Source: a bacterium (GTDB lineage Bacteria; Oederibacteriota; JAAXVQ01; JAUVAV01). Taken from it: 64,000 nt of DNA. The first letter of the stretch is position 1, and every line of letters begins with the position of its first letter. The stretch spans positions 1 through 64,000 of the forward strand of contig JAIORK010000049.1 of the NCBI GenBank assembly GCA_021108215.1, given 5' to 3'. Under the pieces are notes generated by a model. That model had not been told where the DNA came from and searched no databases. It saw only the letters and a list, made by a program, of their open reading frames with translations. The translations under genes were made by a program, and so were the position numbers. This document shows positions 43,139 through 51,550 of this stretch, piece after piece.

Positions 43139-44799
43139 TCATGATTCTATGGCTTCACAGTCCCTATAGGTACGAATACCACCGCTGAGATTCCTACATT
43201 GATATCCCGACTGCATGAGAATCCTGGCTGCGATATAACCGCGGACGCCCACCCAGCAATAAATTAAAATTTCTTTATCCTTAGGAAGCTCAGGCATACG
43301 CATCCGTAGGTCATTGACGGGGATGTGACGCGCATTGGGAATTATACCTGACTGGTATTCCTGGAGAGTCCGGACATCAAGCACTATCTGGTCTGGAGAC
43401 GGGTTGATAATATCTGCATAGTGGCATTGTGCATAAAGGTTGGTTTTAATGTTGCGGGCAATAAAACCAGCATAGTTTACCGGATCTTTGGCCGACCCAA
43501 ACGGCGGAGCATAGCACAGCTCAAGTTCAGCCAGATTATAAATAGAGAGGCCGGCGCGCATTGCGACGGCAATAACATCAATGCGTTTATCCACATTGGT
43601 ATGACCAACAGCTTGTGCGCCAAGTATTTTTCCATCTGAGGGTTGAAAAATAAATTTCATTGTGAATAGTTTTGCAGCTGGGTAGTATTCCGAGTGATCC
43701 ATCGGATGAATGTATATTTTTTCGTACTTTAAGTTATTTAATTTCAATAATTTTTCATTGGCTCCTGTGCACGCTGCTGTTAACTCTAAAACTTTACAAA
43801 TGGCAGTACCTTGTGTCTTGTCATACTGTTCGGGGTAACCCGAGATGTTATTAGCTGCCAACCGACCCTGACGGTTGGCTGGACCAGCCAACGGAATGAG
43901 GGATGGTTGATTTGTAACAAAATGAATGCACTCGGTAACATCTCCAACCGCATAGATATTAGGGTCACTCGTAAGCATGACATCACTAACCGCGATACCG
44001 CCTCGCGGACCAATTTTCAGTCCTGCGGCCTTGGTCAGTGCAATTTCCGGTTTTACACCAATAGCTATAATTGCATAATCACATTGAATTTGTTTTTCAG
44101 ACGAGAGATTGAGTTAAAGACCGGTAGGTTGCTCGCTAATCGATTGGAGCGTCTGGCTTAAGTAAAGTGCGACCCCCTTATCCCTGAGATGCTGATGCAG
44201 GGGCGTTGCCATTTCCGGATCCAGTGTTCCCATCACTTGTGGTGCTTGTTCAATACAGCACACTTTCGTACCCAGGTGAGCAATGGCCTCGACCATTTTC
44301 AGGCCGATATAACCACCTCCAACAATTGCCACATGCTTGGTGTCGGAAGCAATTACTTTGGATTTAATAGCGTCCATATCCGGGAGATTTCGAAGTGTGA
44401 AAATTCTTGATAAATCAATTCCCGGCACAGGCGGCAAGAAGGGTCCGGCACCCGGACTTAAAATAAGCACATCATATTTTTCAGTATAGCGACGGTTTTT
44501 GGAAAGATCCTGGATGGTGATCTCTTGCGTACTGCGCTGGACGGAAATAACTTCCGAAAAATTTCTGACTTCAACATTGAACCTATTTTTAAACCCAGCC
44601 GGTGATTGGAGCAGCAATTCATCACGGTCTGAAATGACACCGGAGATATGATAGGGAAGTCCGCAATTGGCGAATGAAATGTCTTCCCCCCGCTCAAAAA
44701 CAATAATCGTATCTTTTTCAGACAATCGGCGCAGACGGCGGCTGCCGAGGCACCGCCGGCAACACCGCCGACAATAAGTATGCGTTTGGAACGAGCCAT
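43139..44799 (-). pseudogene. Disrupted CoA-disulfide reductase-like flavoprotein with rhodanese domain
   Basis: Pieced together, this is an FAD/NAD-dependent pyridine nucleotide-disulfide reductase fused to a rhodanese domain, about 553 residues. The start is ATG 44799 (AGGAG upstream; MARSKRILIVGGVAGGASAAA). A one-base loss near 44736-44742 then shifts the frame; the other frame continues with LRRLSEKDTIIVFERGEDISFANCGLPY, which keeps the redox Cys. A second lesion is an in-frame TAA at 44114-44116. Beyond it the frame runs on through IYAVGDVTE (FAD) to a rhodanese domain with IYCWVGVRGY. Two independent lesions indicate a decayed gene or, less likely, two sequencing errors. Intact enzymes reduce CoA disulfide or persulfides. 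Confidence 0.85.
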
Positions 44800-44960
44800 G
44801 TTGCTGTCTCCTGTTCAGTGAGTTCAGTCTGCGGTGGAAAAGAAAACGCAAAAAAGTAAATAAGCGGTTTTTACGCGTTGGGAAATAGTGTATGATTGAA
44901 AGCGGAATGTCAATAAAGAATTAATTGGTTTTTAGATTTGGAAAACACAATGAGGCCTCT

Positions 44961-47078
44961 ATGAATTATTTGTACCGGCAATTTTTTCTTATGCTTATTC
45001 TTACCATGGTTGTATCTGTCGGCATGGTGGCGTTTTTATTTCAAATCGTTCGGCTCAATGGTGATGATTTTCGTTTTATCATCATTGTGTTGGGCATTTA
45101 TATTCCCTGTATTTTGACATTGGATTTTTATGTTCTGTACCGTTTATTTCATCCGATTCATACCTGGATGAAAACCTGGTCTTCAGAAAATGTCATGGAA
45201 AAAGAACAGCTCTTGGATGTTGTCAAGGCAATCATGCGTTTTCCATACCTGGCATCGGTTTATTTCTTTTTTGCCATCGAATTGAGTATAGCATTTGTTT
45301 TTGGACTGCTCGTACTGACGGGGTTTTTAACTGTCAATTATGCGGTTTTTATCGGGTTGGCATCGCTCATGGTTTCAAGTGTTTGTGTGCCGTTTTATCT
45401 CCATCTGTCCAAATCCATTTTGCGGCCGCTTAAGAAGCGTATCGCGCATCAGATTGAGCAGCGTGATCTTCAGCAGACACATTTTTCTTTTGGTATCCGG
45501 CAGAGCCTGGTGGTGGTTATTCTTTCGATTGCGGTTTTTTGTGTGCTTTTCGGCGGGTTGATCACGTTTGCCATGGCGCAAAAATCCATTCAAAAACAGG
45601 CCATTATCCACTTGGTGCAATCAATGAGGTTTTCCAACGAATTTGTAAAAAATCTCGCTGCGGATGTCCCGGACCCGCAATTGAATGCGATTGCCCAAAA
45701 ATTCATTTTAGGAAAAGAGAGCTATCTGTTTTTTGTGAAAAAGGGGCAGTCAACCATTATTGGCGGTGACGGGCGATTTATTTTGACTGAAATCCTGGGT
45801 ATGGAGAAAAATAATTTTGATATTATGAATGATTATATCGTATTGTATAAAGAAAATTTGAATAATAAAATCAACATAGGCGGGGTTTACAGCCGAAATG
45901 ATTTTGCCAGTGTCACAAAACAGTTGAACCGGGCATTTTTAATCCTGGTGCTTATTGCCGCAGTGCTTGGATTTCTCCTGGCTGTTTTTTATTCAAATGA
46001 CATAGTTTATTCACTCGCGCGGATTATTTATCCCTTGGAAACCATTAAAAACGGTGATCTAACTGCACAGATAAAAATGATCTCGGAAGATGAGATCGGG
46101 ATTCTGGCGACCCACCTCGAAGAGATGCGGAATTCGCTCTTTACGATTAATGTTAAAATAAAAAATGCATCCAATGTTATTTTAAAGAATGCGCAGCAGC
46201 TTTTTGCCGGTATGGAGGAGATGACTGTTTCTTCGCAGCAAATTTCCAATACAACCCATCAGCTCTCTGAAGGTGTGGAGCAGCAATTTCAGGAAGTTGA
46301 ACATGTCGTAACCGTCATGGATAATTTGAAAGTCTCCTATTCTCAAGTGGCGGAAAAGGCGGATAAGACGGCCGAAGCTTCACGCAGTGCCTCCACGACA
46401 GCAGTACTGGGGAGCCATGAAATTCAGAACATTGTGAGCCAAATGGAGGAAATCAAGAGTGTCGTGACCGCCAGTCGGCTTTCAGTCATTCAGTTACAGG
46501 AAAAAACCAATGCGATTGGGGAGTCGATTGGTATTATCACAAAGATTGCCCGAAACACCAATAAACTGGCCTTAAACGCTGCCATTGAGGCGGCCCGCAG
46601 CGGCGAAGCCGGAAGAGGATTTGCTGTGGTTGCGGAAGAAGTCCGGAAATTAGCTGAATCGTCCACAGAGGCGGCAATGACGATCGAGGAAAAGGTGGGA
46701 GAAATTCTGGTGGTGGCCCAGCGTGTTTCCAATACCATGGCCAAAGGTGAGGAAGAAGTGGAGAGCGGCCGTGATTTGGTGATTAAGTCGAATAATTCAT
46801 TTCGCGAAATTGTTGATGCTTTTCAAAATGCCAATCGTCTGGCGATTGATATTGCCAAGGAGACGGAAGCGCAATCAAAGCAAACAGAAAATATCAGCCA
46901 AATTATACAGAACACCGCCAAAGTTACTGAATTGACAGCAACCTCATCCAGGGAAGTGAAGGACATCGTCTATCAGCAGACCCATTCACTGACAGCGATG
47001 TCAAAACAAATTAATAAAATTAATGCCTTGGCTGAAGAACTCCAACAGCTGGTCAATCGCTATAAACTTGTCCAATGA
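44961..47078 (+). CDS. Methyl-accepting chemotaxis protein
   Basis: A 705-residue chemoreceptor. ATG 44961 follows GAGG (44952-44955); TTG 44925 is a poorer alternative. Four hydrophobic helices lie in the first 145 residues, then a cytoplasmic linker. A fifth helix (about 175-205), an extracytoplasmic part of only about 100 residues and a sixth helix (about 320-345) follow. A HAMP domain is next, then the signalling hairpin with [20 protein letters not shown] (near residue 538). It would sense a signal at the membrane and control CheA. No other chemotaxis gene lies nearby. The extra N-terminal four-helix block is unusual. Confidence 0.9.
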   Translation: MNYLYRQFFLMLILTMVVSVGMVAFLFQIVRLNGDDFRFIIIVLGIYIPCILTLDFYVLYRLFHPIHTWMKTWSSENVMEKEQLLDVVKAIMRFPYLASVYFFFAIELSIAFVFGLLVLTGFLTVNYAVFIGLASLMVSSVCVPFYLHLSKSILRPLKKRIAHQIEQRDLQQTHFSFGIRQSLVVVILSIAVFCVLFGGLITFAMAQKSIQKQAIIHLVQSMRFSNEFVKNLAADVPDPQLNAIAQKFILGKESYLFFVKKGQSTIIGGDGRFILTEILGMEKNNFDIMNDYIVLYKENLNNKINIGGVYSRNDFASVTKQLNRAFLILVLIAAVLGFLLAVFYSNDIVYSLARIIYPLETIKNGDLTAQIKMISEDEIGILATHLEEMRNSLFTINVKIKNASNVILKNAQQLFAGMEEMTVSSQQISNTTHQLSEGVEQQFQEVEHVVTVMDNLKVSYSQVAEKADKTAEASRSASTTAVLGSHEIQNIVSQMEEIKSVVTASRLSVIQLQEKTNAIGESIGIITKIARNTNKLALNAAIEAARSGEAGRGFAVVAEEVRKLAESSTEAAMTIEEKVGEILVVAQRVSNTMAKGEEEVESGRDLVIKSNNSFREIVDAFQNANRLAIDIAKETEAQSKQTENISQIIQNTAKVTELTATSSREVKDIVYQQTHSLTAMSKQINKINALAEELQQLVNRYKLVQ

Positions 47079-47100
47079 TGCTAGTGTAAGCATCACTGGA
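47071..47100 (+). repeat. Hairpin overlapping the chemoreceptor stop codon
   Basis: TCCA, TGATGCT (47076-47082), AGCATCA (47089-47095) and TGGA pair as an interrupted 11-bp stem. It starts inside the last codons. There is no T run, so it may protect the mRNA end rather than terminate. Confidence 0.45.
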
Positions 47101-47172
47101 CATACGCCGACCGTTTGCCGGAGCAAGCAGTCGTTGCTATAAAAAGCCAACCTGAAAAATCACAACCTGGAT

Positions 47173-47284
47173 TTTTGTCGTGCCAGTGTTTCATTGATGG
47201 GCAGCCTGCCCGGCGTACTTGTCCAGCTTGCCCCGCGTATGCGGGGGTGAATGTCGGATGCCGGTTAAGCCCATGGCATTTTTA
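47173..47284. repeat. Dispersed palindromic repeat, full copy with altered head
   Basis: It shares the middle module with the copy at 38140 almost base for base (GGCAGCCTGCCCGGCGTACT and CCCCGCGTATGCGGGG) and ends with GGTTAAGCCCATGG then CATTTTTATA. The last bases form the TAA stop codon of PilZ protein 3 on the opposite strand (47282-47284). Confidence 0.75.
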
Positions 47285-47650
47285 TATTTTTTCAGTCGTT
47301 GCATCTTCCATGACTTCACTTATAATTGCATCCAGATCACTCAACTGAGACAAGGTCATGGGTTCAAGTTTTAATCCGCATGTTGTGCAATTTTTTTCTG
47401 CATTCCATCTTTTCCATTGGATTTTTCCCTGACCTTTGATTTTCATAAAAGGATTGGGAAGCTCCAGTGAGAAATCAATATGGTCCCGCTCAATGATTTC
47501 AGCTGAGAGGGGGAGTTCGACCCGCATGCCATTAAGGCTGATATCGTCAATCCGCCCGCTTGAAGTGACTTTTTTTGTCGAACTATCGTCTTTATAAGTA
47601 AATCTGATGGGGATATCCACTTTCACACGTTCTTCGCGTTGGTTGCTCAT
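47282..47650 (-). CDS. PilZ domain protein 3
   Basis: A 122-residue single-domain PilZ protein. REERVKVDIPIRF is the N-terminal motif (Arg-rich, with a changed RxxxR), and RIDDISLNGMRVELP is a perfect DxSxxG c-di-GMP motif. The C-terminal half (GKIQWKRWNAEKNCTTCGLKLE) has two Cys separated by two residues. It overlaps the preceding small RHH-like gene by four bases (ATGA), so the pair is coupled and shares its promoter. Confidence 0.75.
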   Translation of the reverse strand: MSNQREERVKVDIPIRFTYKDDSSTKKVTSSGRIDDISLNGMRVELPLSAEIIERDHIDFSLELPNPFMKIKGQGKIQWKRWNAEKNCTTCGLKLEPMTLSQLSDLDAIISEVMEDATTEKI

Positions 47651-47832
47651 GCTGTTTTTTCCTCCTTGGGGGAATGGATGTCTTCGGCCTTCACACGCTG
47701 TACATTTAAAAGGTAGTGCTCAAGTGCTTCTCGAACAATAAAGCTAAAACTTCTTCTTTTTTCGTCTGAAACGCTTTTCAAAAGATCAACAATTTTTGAA
47801 TCATTTTCAGGCAAATAAAAATTTATAATCAT
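47647..47832 (-). CDS. Small ribbon-helix-helix-like DNA-binding protein
   Basis: A 61-residue protein. AGGAGG lies six bases before ATG 47832; an ATG directly after the AGGAGG is too close. MIINFYLPENDSKIVDLLKSVS, then RRSFSFIVREALEHYL, fits a CopG/Arc-type beta strand plus two helices. A perfect 18-bp palindrome overlapping the -10 of its own promoter suggests autorepression. It is coupled to PilZ protein 3, which is an unusual partner. An antitoxin role is possible for the fold, but no toxin gene is present. Confidence 0.65.
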   Translation of the reverse strand: MIINFYLPENDSKIVDLLKSVSDEKRRSFSFIVREALEHYLLNVQRVKAEDIHSPKEEKTA

Positions 47833-47844
47833 GGTCATCCTCCT

Positions 47845-47862
47845 AATATCATATATGATATT
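47845..47862. promoter_or_regulatory. 18-bp palindromic operator of the RHH-PilZ pair
   Basis: AATATCATATATGATATT is a perfect palindrome. It covers five of six bases of the -10 hexamer and lies between the start of transcription and the ribosome-binding site. A dimeric RHH protein would be expected to bind such a site. AT-rich, partly similar sequence continues upstream. Confidence 0.6.
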
Positions 47863-47886
47863 ACATGATAATATAATATATGTCAA
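47858..47886 (-). promoter_or_regulatory. Promoter of the RHH-PilZ operon
   Basis: Read on the minus strand: perfect TTGACA (47886-47881), a 17-base spacer and TAATAT (47863-47858). It overlaps the palindromic operator at 47845-47862. Confidence 0.6.
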
Positions 47887-47896
47887 TAAGAAAAAT

Positions 47897-48051
47897 TAGG
47901 AGACTGAGCATTTAGTCGGATTATTTGTATTTTGCCGTCATACCGGCGGAAGCCGGTATCCAGGAATCTGAATTTTAAAGCTTTTTTTGGACCCTGGTTT
48001 TCACCGGGGTGACGAACAATACCAAAAACAGACTAAATGCTCAGACTCCTA
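47897..48051. mobile_element. MITE-like element with 20-bp terminal inverted repeats
   Basis: The termini AGGAGACTGAGCATTTAGTC (47898-47917) and GACTAAATGCTCAGACTCCT (48031-48050) match as inverted repeats at 19 of 20 positions, and TA lies at each end. That is the target duplication of Tc1/mariner (IS630)-type elements. The 155-bp element has no ORF, so it would need a transposase elsewhere. Inside is another palindrome-like stretch (GTCATACCGGCGGAAGCCGG and CACCGGGGTGACG). Confidence 0.65.
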
Positions 48052-48097
48052 GTGTCTTAGTAGATTATTTTATTTACCAGAATACTGATTTTTTCAG

Positions 48098-48298
48098 GAT
48101 AAAAATCTACGGGCTTACCCGGCATCCGGCCTACGCCCCCGCATACGCGGGGCAAGCTGGACAAGTTACGCCGGGCAGGCTGCCCGTGGTATTTTTGTCG
48201 GGAGATGTTCGTCTTCGGCGATATTTTTACTCGTTTCATCGATGTACTTGCCCGGCGAATGCCGGGTAAGTACATCGATGAAACGCTAGCACGATAAT
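48098..48298. repeat. Dispersed palindromic repeat, reversed full copy with extra hairpin
   Basis: The reverse of the family: GATAAAAATCTACGGGCTTACC, then CCCCGCATACGCGGGG and GCCGGGCAGGCTGCCCG, ending with GCTAGCACGATAA. It also holds a 17-bp perfect inverted repeat (48233-48249 and 48268-48284, GTTTCATCGATGTACTT) with an inner CCCGGC/GCCGGG stem. Confidence 0.75.
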
Positions 48299-48398
48299 CA
48301 GAACTAAAAACACGCGCTGGAAGAGGATACAAACCGGTTATTACTGTGATATAATACTATTTTCGAGCATGTTCTATTTCCGGAGGTATCCCACAAGC

Positions 48399-49919
48399 AT
48401 GAAAAAAAACATACTCCTGTTTTTACAAATAAAGCTCTATTTAGTTATATTCATATTCCTGACGAGTGCAGCCAACGCGGGATTTGTGGTGGATCATACC
48501 AACACAGATTTGGATGATATTCCAAGCGCGTGGATAACAGCAGTCAAAGCTAATTTACACATTGCCTACAACCGAACATCACATGGCGGTCAACTGCTCA
48601 CTGGATTGGATGCTTTGGAAAATTTTCCGAGCTTTGGCAGTACCTATGACTGGGTCGATGATTCTCATGGGAACAGCAGTGTCCTGAGTTTGGACCAAAG
48701 CGGTATTCCGGGGTATCCGGATTTAAGCCAGGGAGATTATGATAATAATAGTAATGGTTATTCCGATTGGGCGGATGATACGTATGCTTTTCTTATTGAT
48801 TCCAATAATTACCATATTAATGTGATTATGTGGTCTTGGTGTAATATTGCCGGGCATAATATTCCTCGCTATCTCACTAGTATGGAATGGCTAATTGGGG
48901 AGTTTGGTGCTGGTGGAACGCATCCGCGCGCAACAGCACATCCTGTACAATTCGTGTTTATGACCGCGCATGCCAATGGCGGTGGTGAGGGTGATTCATC
49001 GGATGTACCCAACGAGCAAATTCGGGCGCATGTCGCGGCCAATGATCGTGTCTTATTTGATTTTTCTGATATGGAAAATTACGATCCGGATGAAAACTAT
49101 TATTTAGATAAATTGTTACAGGATGATTTAGACTACGATTCTGATAATAGCGGTTCAGTGGACGCCAATTGGGCATCAGAATACATCGCGCTGCATGACA
49201 ACAGCGAGTTGGATCAACTCACGACAGGTCAGAACGTAACAGGTTATGACGGATGCAATTCATGCGCACATTCGGATGGTCCGAACAATGAAGCACGATT
49301 GAATTGTGTGCTCAAGGGAAGGGCCGCGTGGCACCTTTTCGCGCGTTTAGCAGGCTGGGATGGAGGAAGCAGCGGCACTCCGACTTGCTCTCCGACAATT
49401 TCAGAGACAGCAACTATTTCGTCTACACCCACTATCACGGTCACAACCACCATGACCCCTACCATCACAGCGACAGCCACTATAACACCCACCGCGACAA
49501 TTTCTCCCGTGCTTTCCAGTACACCGACTGGAACAGCAACACCGACGATCAGTCAGACGAATACGATTACCATGACGCCTACCAATATTGTTGTATCGAC
49601 ACTGTCACCAACAAGTACTTTCACTCCCGGAAATACAGCTGTTCCAACAAATACGAAAAATCAGGAGCAAGCGGTCATTGCGTATCCCAATCCAGCCACA
49701 GCGATAGTAACTTTTCGATTTCAAGCCGCTGTGAGCAGCCGGGTGGAAATACGCATATTCAACGCGGCCGGGGAGATTGCCGCCAAGCTTACCGGAACCC
49801 TATCTCCTGCGCGGAACCAATTAGAGTGGGATACCAATGGGCTGGCAATGGGAGTGTATATATACCAGGTGTATCAAGATGGGAAAGCGGGCGAGAGCGG
49901 TAAGATATATAAGAAATGA
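48399..49919 (+). CDS. Secreted protein of unknown function with Thr-Pro linker and FlgD-like C-terminal domain
   Basis: A 506-residue protein; ATG 48399 has GGAGG twelve bases upstream. Residues 1-25 are a signal peptide (KKNILLFLQIKLYLVIFIFL...ANA). The main domain (about 27-325) has landmarks HIAYNRTSHGGQLLTG, NVIMWSWCNIAGH, FVFMTAH, FDFSDMENYDPDE and a CNSCAHS cysteine pair, ending HLFARLAGWDGG. It resembles an unnamed family of secreted proteins from environmental bacteria, possibly hydrolase-like; I cannot give a reaction. A Thr/Pro-rich linker (about 328-420) leads to a FlgD/sorting-type Ig domain (AYPNPATAIVTFRF...GVYIYQVY). It is probably exposed at the surface or released. Confidence 0.7.
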   Translation: MKKNILLFLQIKLYLVIFIFLTSAANAGFVVDHTNTDLDDIPSAWITAVKANLHIAYNRTSHGGQLLTGLDALENFPSFGSTYDWVDDSHGNSSVLSLDQSGIPGYPDLSQGDYDNNSNGYSDWADDTYAFLIDSNNYHINVIMWSWCNIAGHNIPRYLTSMEWLIGEFGAGGTHPRATAHPVQFVFMTAHANGGGEGDSSDVPNEQIRAHVAANDRVLFDFSDMENYDPDENYYLDKLLQDDLDYDSDNSGSVDANWASEYIALHDNSELDQLTTGQNVTGYDGCNSCAHSDGPNNEARLNCVLKGRAAWHLFARLAGWDGGSSGTPTCSPTISETATISSTPTITVTTTMTPTITATATITPTATISPVLSSTPTGTATPTISQTNTITMTPTNIVVSTLSPTSTFTPGNTAVPTNTKNQEQAVIAYPNPATAIVTFRFQAAVSSRVEIRIFNAAGEIAAKLTGTLSPARNQLEWDTNGLAMGVYIYQVYQDGKAGESGKIYKK

Positions 49920-50062
49920 GTACAAATTGGGAGATGTGCTAAAGCCCATGATATTAATGATGATAATATAATATTACGTCTTGCTGCGGGCCTTTTCACT
50001 TTACAATTACCTGAAAAACCGTATAATTCCGTTATATTTCTGTGCTGGGAGGAATGAAGACA

Positions 50063-50812
50063 ATGTCAGGACACTCCAAATGGGCAACCATAAAACGCTC
50101 GAAAGCTGCAGTAGATGCCAAACGCGGAAAAGCCTTTACCAAGGTTACGAAAGAAATTATTCAAGCGGCCAAAGCCGGTGGCGGAAATCCGGATATGAAT
50201 GCACGACTTAGAACGGCGGTATTGGCTGCAAAGGCGGTCAACATGCCGCAGGACAATATCAAACGGGCAATCATGAAGGGGACCGGCGAACTGGCCGGTG
50301 AATCCTATGATGAAATCACGTATGAGGGATATGGACCTGCGGGTGTGGCGATTATGGTAGAGATTACAACAGATAATAAAAATCGTTCTGCATCTGAAAT
50401 TCGTTCCATTTTTTCGAAAAGAAACGGAAGTCTGGGCGAGCCGGGCAGCGTGGCATGGATGTTCGAGAAAAAAGGCGTCATCACGATTGAACGGGATAAA
50501 ATCAGTGAAGATGATTTGATGCATCTGGCACTTGAATCAGGTGCGGAAGATATTAATACCGAAAGCAATTCTTATACTGTTATAACAGCGCCGAGTGACT
50601 TTGAAGCTGTCTATACTGCTGTAAAAGAAAAAGTCGAACCTGAATCAGCGGAAATTTCCATGGTTCCTAAAAATACGATTGTGTTGGAAGAGGCCAGAAG
50701 TGCTGAATCGCTGCTCAAGCTTTTGGAGGTTTTAGAAGATCACGATGATGTGCAAAATGTTTATTCTAATTTTGATATTTCTGATGAATTGATGGAATCC
50801 TTGAACAAATAA
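50063..50812 (+). CDS. yebC: YebC/PmpR family protein
   Basis: A 249-residue protein beginning MSGHSKWATIKRSKAAVDAKRGKAFTK in register with the family; GGGAGG (50047-50052) lies ten bases before ATG 50063. The core GGGNPDMNARLR, YEGYGPAGVAIMVE and NRSASEIRSIFSKRNG segments are classic. Known members act as transcription regulators and as factors that relieve ribosome stalling. It lies before the lipid synthesis genes but has its own upstream gap. Confidence 0.95.
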   Translation: MSGHSKWATIKRSKAAVDAKRGKAFTKVTKEIIQAAKAGGGNPDMNARLRTAVLAAKAVNMPQDNIKRAIMKGTGELAGESYDEITYEGYGPAGVAIMVEITTDNKNRSASEIRSIFSKRNGSLGEPGSVAWMFEKKGVITIERDKISEDDLMHLALESGAEDINTESNSYTVITAPSDFEAVYTAVKEKVEPESAEISMVPKNTIVLEEARSAESLLKLLEVLEDHDDVQNVYSNFDISDELMESLNK

Positions 50813-50932
50813 AAACGGTTTTAAGGTAAAACGAATCCAGTGGGAATCAATCAGGCGATACCGGCGACAAGCTTGCATGCAAGGAGAATGCCGTAAAGCG
50901 TTGATCGTGCTGTAATCTTTTTAGGAGTTGGT

Positions 50933-51550
50933 ATGGAAAATAAAAAAGAACCGGATATGTCAGTGCAACAGCAGCTGGCCGCCTTGATTCCGGAAGCTGG
51001 AAACCTGGAAAAGACAGAACAGGTGATGCTGCATGGCTTGGTACGCCGCGCTATTCTTTTCGAGAAAAAACAAGGAGAAGAAGCGGTCAGTATTTTCAAA
51101 CCCGGAGAAACCAAACAACTGGAACAATTTCAGGCTGGTTTGCAAAACACCCCGGAAGATGAAATAAAATCCAAGGTGACTGAATTTGGCATGGACGATG
51201 AGGAAGCGGAAATAGAGTCGGCTAATTGGTCTTTTCGGCATCAGTCAGCGCGCGGGGAAATGCTCGTCAAGAATACGTTAATCCCGTTTCAAATGGTACG
51301 GATTGAGCAGTACCAGTACTTGTTGTTGGTGTCCGGCGGGGTCAGTGCTGTGATGGAGGCCTTTATACCGGTTTTTACAAAAATACCGGACATTTATTCA
51401 GAGGATGCATTTCAAACCGATGGCCATCGATGGTCGGGATGGATATGGGTGACAGACCCGGATGACGTGCAAGTTGCGATTCAAAAAGATAAAATTAAAT
51501 CCATGTGGAAAGGCTGCAAGCATGAAATATCAAATAATCCGCGAGAGTAA
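50933..51550 (+). CDS. Unknown protein overlapping psd
   Basis: A 205-residue soluble, acidic protein with TAGGAG upstream. The N-terminal half is helical (SVQQQLAALIPEAGNLEKTEQ) and the C-terminal half looks alpha/beta with Trp-rich ends (SANWSFRHQS, SGWIWVTDPDD). Its end overlaps the start of psd by 29 bases, so it is in the same operon. I do not recognise the family. Confidence 0.65.
   Translation: MENKKEPDMSVQQQLAALIPEAGNLEKTEQVMLHGLVRRAILFEKKQGEEAVSIFKPGETKQLEQFQAGLQNTPEDEIKSKVTEFGMDDEEAEIESANWSFRHQSARGEMLVKNTLIPFQMVRIEQYQYLLLVSGGVSAVMEAFIPVFTKIPDIYSEDAFQTDGHRWSGWIWVTDPDDVQVAIQKDKIKSMWKGCKHEISNNPRE

Noticed and set aside
43139..44851. Two or three separate oxidoreductase genes
   Set aside because: The pieces join end to end into one known domain order, with a one-base shift and one in-frame stop between them.
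47647..47832. Toxin-antitoxin system
   Set aside because: The RHH-like protein could be an antitoxin, but its partner is a PilZ protein and no toxin-like gene is next to it.
47115..48332. Short ORFs in the repeat regions near 47.1-48.3 kb
   Set aside because: They are translations of palindromic repeats and have no ribosome-binding sites.
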